64,000 nt of DNA from Janthinobacterium sp. 1_2014MBL_MicDiv (GTDB lineage Bacteria; Pseudomonadota; Gammaproteobacteria; Burkholderiales; Burkholderiaceae_D), in NCBI RefSeq assembly GCF_001865675.1, contig NZ_CP011319.1, positions 6,200,001-6,264,000 of the forward strand, in the 5' to 3' direction. This document shows, piece after piece, positions 62,534 through 64,000 of this stretch. Positions within the stretch are counted from its first letter, which is position 1; the number at the start of each line of letters is the position of its first letter. Below the pieces are notes generated by a model. It was not told the DNA's origin. It saw nothing but the letters and a program-made list of their open reading frames with translations, and did not search any database. The position numbers and the translations under genes are program-made.

Positions 62534-62605
62534 ATCTTTCTCCCTGAAAATAAAATGAAAGGCGCGCACCGTGAACCGCGGTGCGCGCCCGTGCTCAGGA
62601 GTAGC

Positions 62606-63802
62606 TTATACCAGTTCGATCGCCATCGCCGTCGCTTCGCCGCCGCCGATGCACAGGGCGGCCACGCCGCGCTTGCCGCCAGTTTTTTTCAAGGCGCCCA
62701 GCAGGGTGACGATGATGCGCGCGCCCGAGGCGCCGATCGGGTGGCCCAGGGCGCAGGCGCCGCCGTGGATGTTGATCTTGCTGTGTGGAATGTCGAGGTC
62801 GTGCATGGCTGCCATCGGCACGGCGGCGAATGCTTCATTGATCTCGAACAGATCGACATTGCTGCTGCTCCAGCCCGTTTTTGCATACAGTTTTTTCACG
62901 GCGCCGATGGGGGCGGTGGTGAACTCGTTGGGCGCTTGCGCATGCGTGGCGTGGCCGTGGATCTTGGCGATGATGGTGCAGCCGAGTTTTTTCGCCGTCG
63001 ATTCGCGCATCAGCACCAGGGCCGCGGCGCCGTCGTTGATCGACGAGGACGAGGCGGCCGTGATGGTGCCGTCTTTCTTGAAGGCGGCCTTCAAGGTCGG
63101 GATTTTTTCCAGGCGCGCCTTTTGCGGGCCTTCATCGATGCTGACGACGGTGTCGCCGCCGCGGCCGGAGACGGTGACGGGCACGATTTCCCATGCGAAG
63201 CTGCCATCCTTGGTGGCCGCCTGCGCGCGTTTCACGGATTCGATGGCAAACGCGTCCTGCGCTTCGCGCGTGAAGCTGTATTGGCTGGCGCACTCCTCTG
63301 CAAACGTGCCCATCGAGCGGGCATTGCCCTTTTCATCGCGACTGTAGGCGTCTTCCAGGCCATCCATCATCATGTGGTCGTAGATCATGCCGTGGCCGAT
63401 GCGGTAGCCGCCGCGCGCCTTCGGCACCAGGTAGGGGGCGTTGGTCATCGATTCCATGCCGCCCGCCACCACCACGTCGGCGCTGCCGGCGAGCAAGGTG
63501 TCGTGCGCGAACATGGTCGTCTGCATGGCCGAGCCGCACATCTTGGACAGGGTCACGGCGCCGGTGGAGTCCGGCAAGCCGGCCTTGCGCAAGGCCTGGC
63601 GCGCGGGCGCCTGGCCCTGGCCGGCCATCAGGCAATTGCCGAAATACACGTGTTCGACGGCGTCCGGCGCGATGCCGGCGCGCTCGACGGCGGCGCGGAT
63701 GGCGACGGCGCCCAGGTCGCTGGCGGTAACGTTGGCAAAGTCGCCCTGGAAGGCGCCCATGGGAGTGCGCGCGGCACCGACGATTACGACTGGGTCATTC
63801 AT
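62606..63802 (-). CDS. Acetyl-CoA C-acyltransferase (thiolase)
   Basis: This encodes 398 residues. The nucleophile cysteine is in LSKMCGSAMQ (about residue 91), with GGMESMTNAPYL, NIHGGACALGHPIGASG (His) and the late GGKRGVAALCIGGGEATAM (second Cys). It performs reversible thiolysis of 3-ketoacyl-CoA; acetoacetyl-CoA is likely given the short chain neighbours. GGAG precedes the ATG. The start overlaps the last codons of the upstream aceK-like frame. Confidence 0.93.
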   Translation of the reverse strand: MNDPVVIVGAARTPMGAFQGDFANVTASDLGAVAIRAAVERAGIAPDAVEHVYFGNCLMAGQGQAPARQALRKAGLPDSTGAVTLSKMCGSAMQTTMFAHDTLLAGSADVVVAGGMESMTNAPYLVPKARGGYRIGHGMIYDHMMMDGLEDAYSRDEKGNARSMGTFAEECASQYSFTREAQDAFAIESVKRAQAATKDGSFAWEIVPVTVSGRGGDTVVSIDEGPQKARLEKIPTLKAAFKKDGTITAASSSSINDGAAALVLMRESTAKKLGCTIIAKIHGHATHAQAPNEFTTAPIGAVKKLYAKTGWSSSNVDLFEINEAFAAVPMAAMHDLDIPHSKINIHGGACALGHPIGASGARIIVTLLGALKKTGGKRGVAALCIGGGEATAMAIELV

Positions 63803-64000
63803 GGTGGATCTCCATTGTTAAGTGATTGAAAGGCGGTGCTGGCGCTGCTGGCGCCGGGCCTGGGTGCTGCGATTGGTAACAAAAACGGATGTGCTGCGGA
63901 TAGGGAAAGACGTCCTCGATATGGCCATCGAGGATGCGCTGCTTGCGCGCCTGCCAGTAGGCGGCCGTCAGCAGCTCGGCATGGTGCTGCATGAAGTAGC
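63795..64000 (-). CDS. aceK: 3' end of isocitrate dehydrogenase kinase/phosphatase AceK (cut by window edge)
   Basis: The last about 68 codons are in the window. HHAELLTAAYWQARKQRI followed by IEDVFPYPQHIRFC is the C-terminal signature of AceK as I remember it. A proline/alanine-rich tail (GPAPAAPAPPFNH) extends it to the stop at 63795, overlapping the thiolase start by 8 nt. AceK switches isocitrate dehydrogenase between active and phosphorylated forms, directing carbon to the glyoxylate shunt, which suits growth on acetyl-CoA from the neighbouring catabolic genes. Confidence 0.75.
   Translation of the reverse strand, partial: YFMQHHAELLTAAYWQARKQRILDGHIEDVFPYPQHIRFCYQSQHPGPAPAAPAPPFNHLTMEIHHE

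Overview
The window is about 64 kb of high-GC betaproteobacterial chromosome. Both 16S copies, the conserved gene neighbourhoods and the codon use point to Oxalobacteraceae, most likely Janthinobacterium or a close relative. No prophage, CRISPR array or intact insertion sequence was seen. Most genes are ordinary housekeeping or catabolic genes. The two ends cut a TonB-dependent receptor (left) and, by its C-terminal motif, aceK (right).

Layout. 1-2.9 kb: a Fur-box-centred iron/metal locus (TonB receptor, DUF2946-like protein, PepSY membrane protein). 3-4.8 kb: a PaaI-type thioesterase, then an ECF sigma/anti-sigma pair joined by an ATGA overlap. 4.9-9.5 kb: a TlpA-like thioredoxin and the conserved dolP-diaA-yraN-lpoA / rsmI neighbourhood. 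10.4 kb: tRNA-Pro. 10.6-21.5 kb: leucine/isovalerate degradation genes (HMG-CoA lyase, MCC alpha, MCC beta, methylglutaconyl-CoA hydratase) with a complete bioA-F-D-B biotin operon between the two MCC subunits. 21.6-28.2 kb: ychJ, a dadA-like oxidoreductase, a class-C beta-lactamase-fold hydrolase, a GntR/UTRA regulator, an NTF2/DJ-1 fusion and a membrane AraC regulator. 28.6-36.1 kb: a peptidoglycan recycling cluster (murQ, ampG-like permease, GHL10 lipoprotein, amino-sugar kinase, amidase, LysR regulator, D-Ala-D-Ala dipeptidase). 36-37.4 kb: an NSS transporter. 37.5-49.05 kb: two complete tandem rRNA operons (16S-tRNA-Ile-tRNA-Ala-23S-5S). 49.4-60.2 kb: CPBP protease, PBP4 next to an SpmA-SpmB fusion, a family-5 solute-binding protein, a large TonB receptor, a Tat-exported LD-carboxypeptidase and a YihY/BrkB protein. 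60.2-60.7 kb: a candidate small RNA and a long inverted repeat. 60.7-64 kb: acyl-CoA dehydrogenase, SDR, thiolase and the aceK end.

The most interesting signal is a shared bipartite promoter element: (A)GTTAT, 15 nt, TTTCATTGGC carrying the -35, 18-19 nt, then a TAnnnT -10. It lies upstream of four scattered transcription units (dadA-like, serine hydrolase, solute-binding protein, TonB receptor). Weaker one-base-shorter versions precede murQ and the amino-sugar kinase. All six encode plausible steps in taking up or breaking down cell-wall peptides, D-amino acids or amino sugars, which suggests an unnamed peptidoglycan/peptide scavenging regulon. Secondary highlights are the biotin operon nested in the biotin-dependent MCC locus, a near-perfect palindrome inserted in frame in ychJ, helix-level covariation between the two 23S copies, and the unclassified RNA at about 60.27-60.53 kb.
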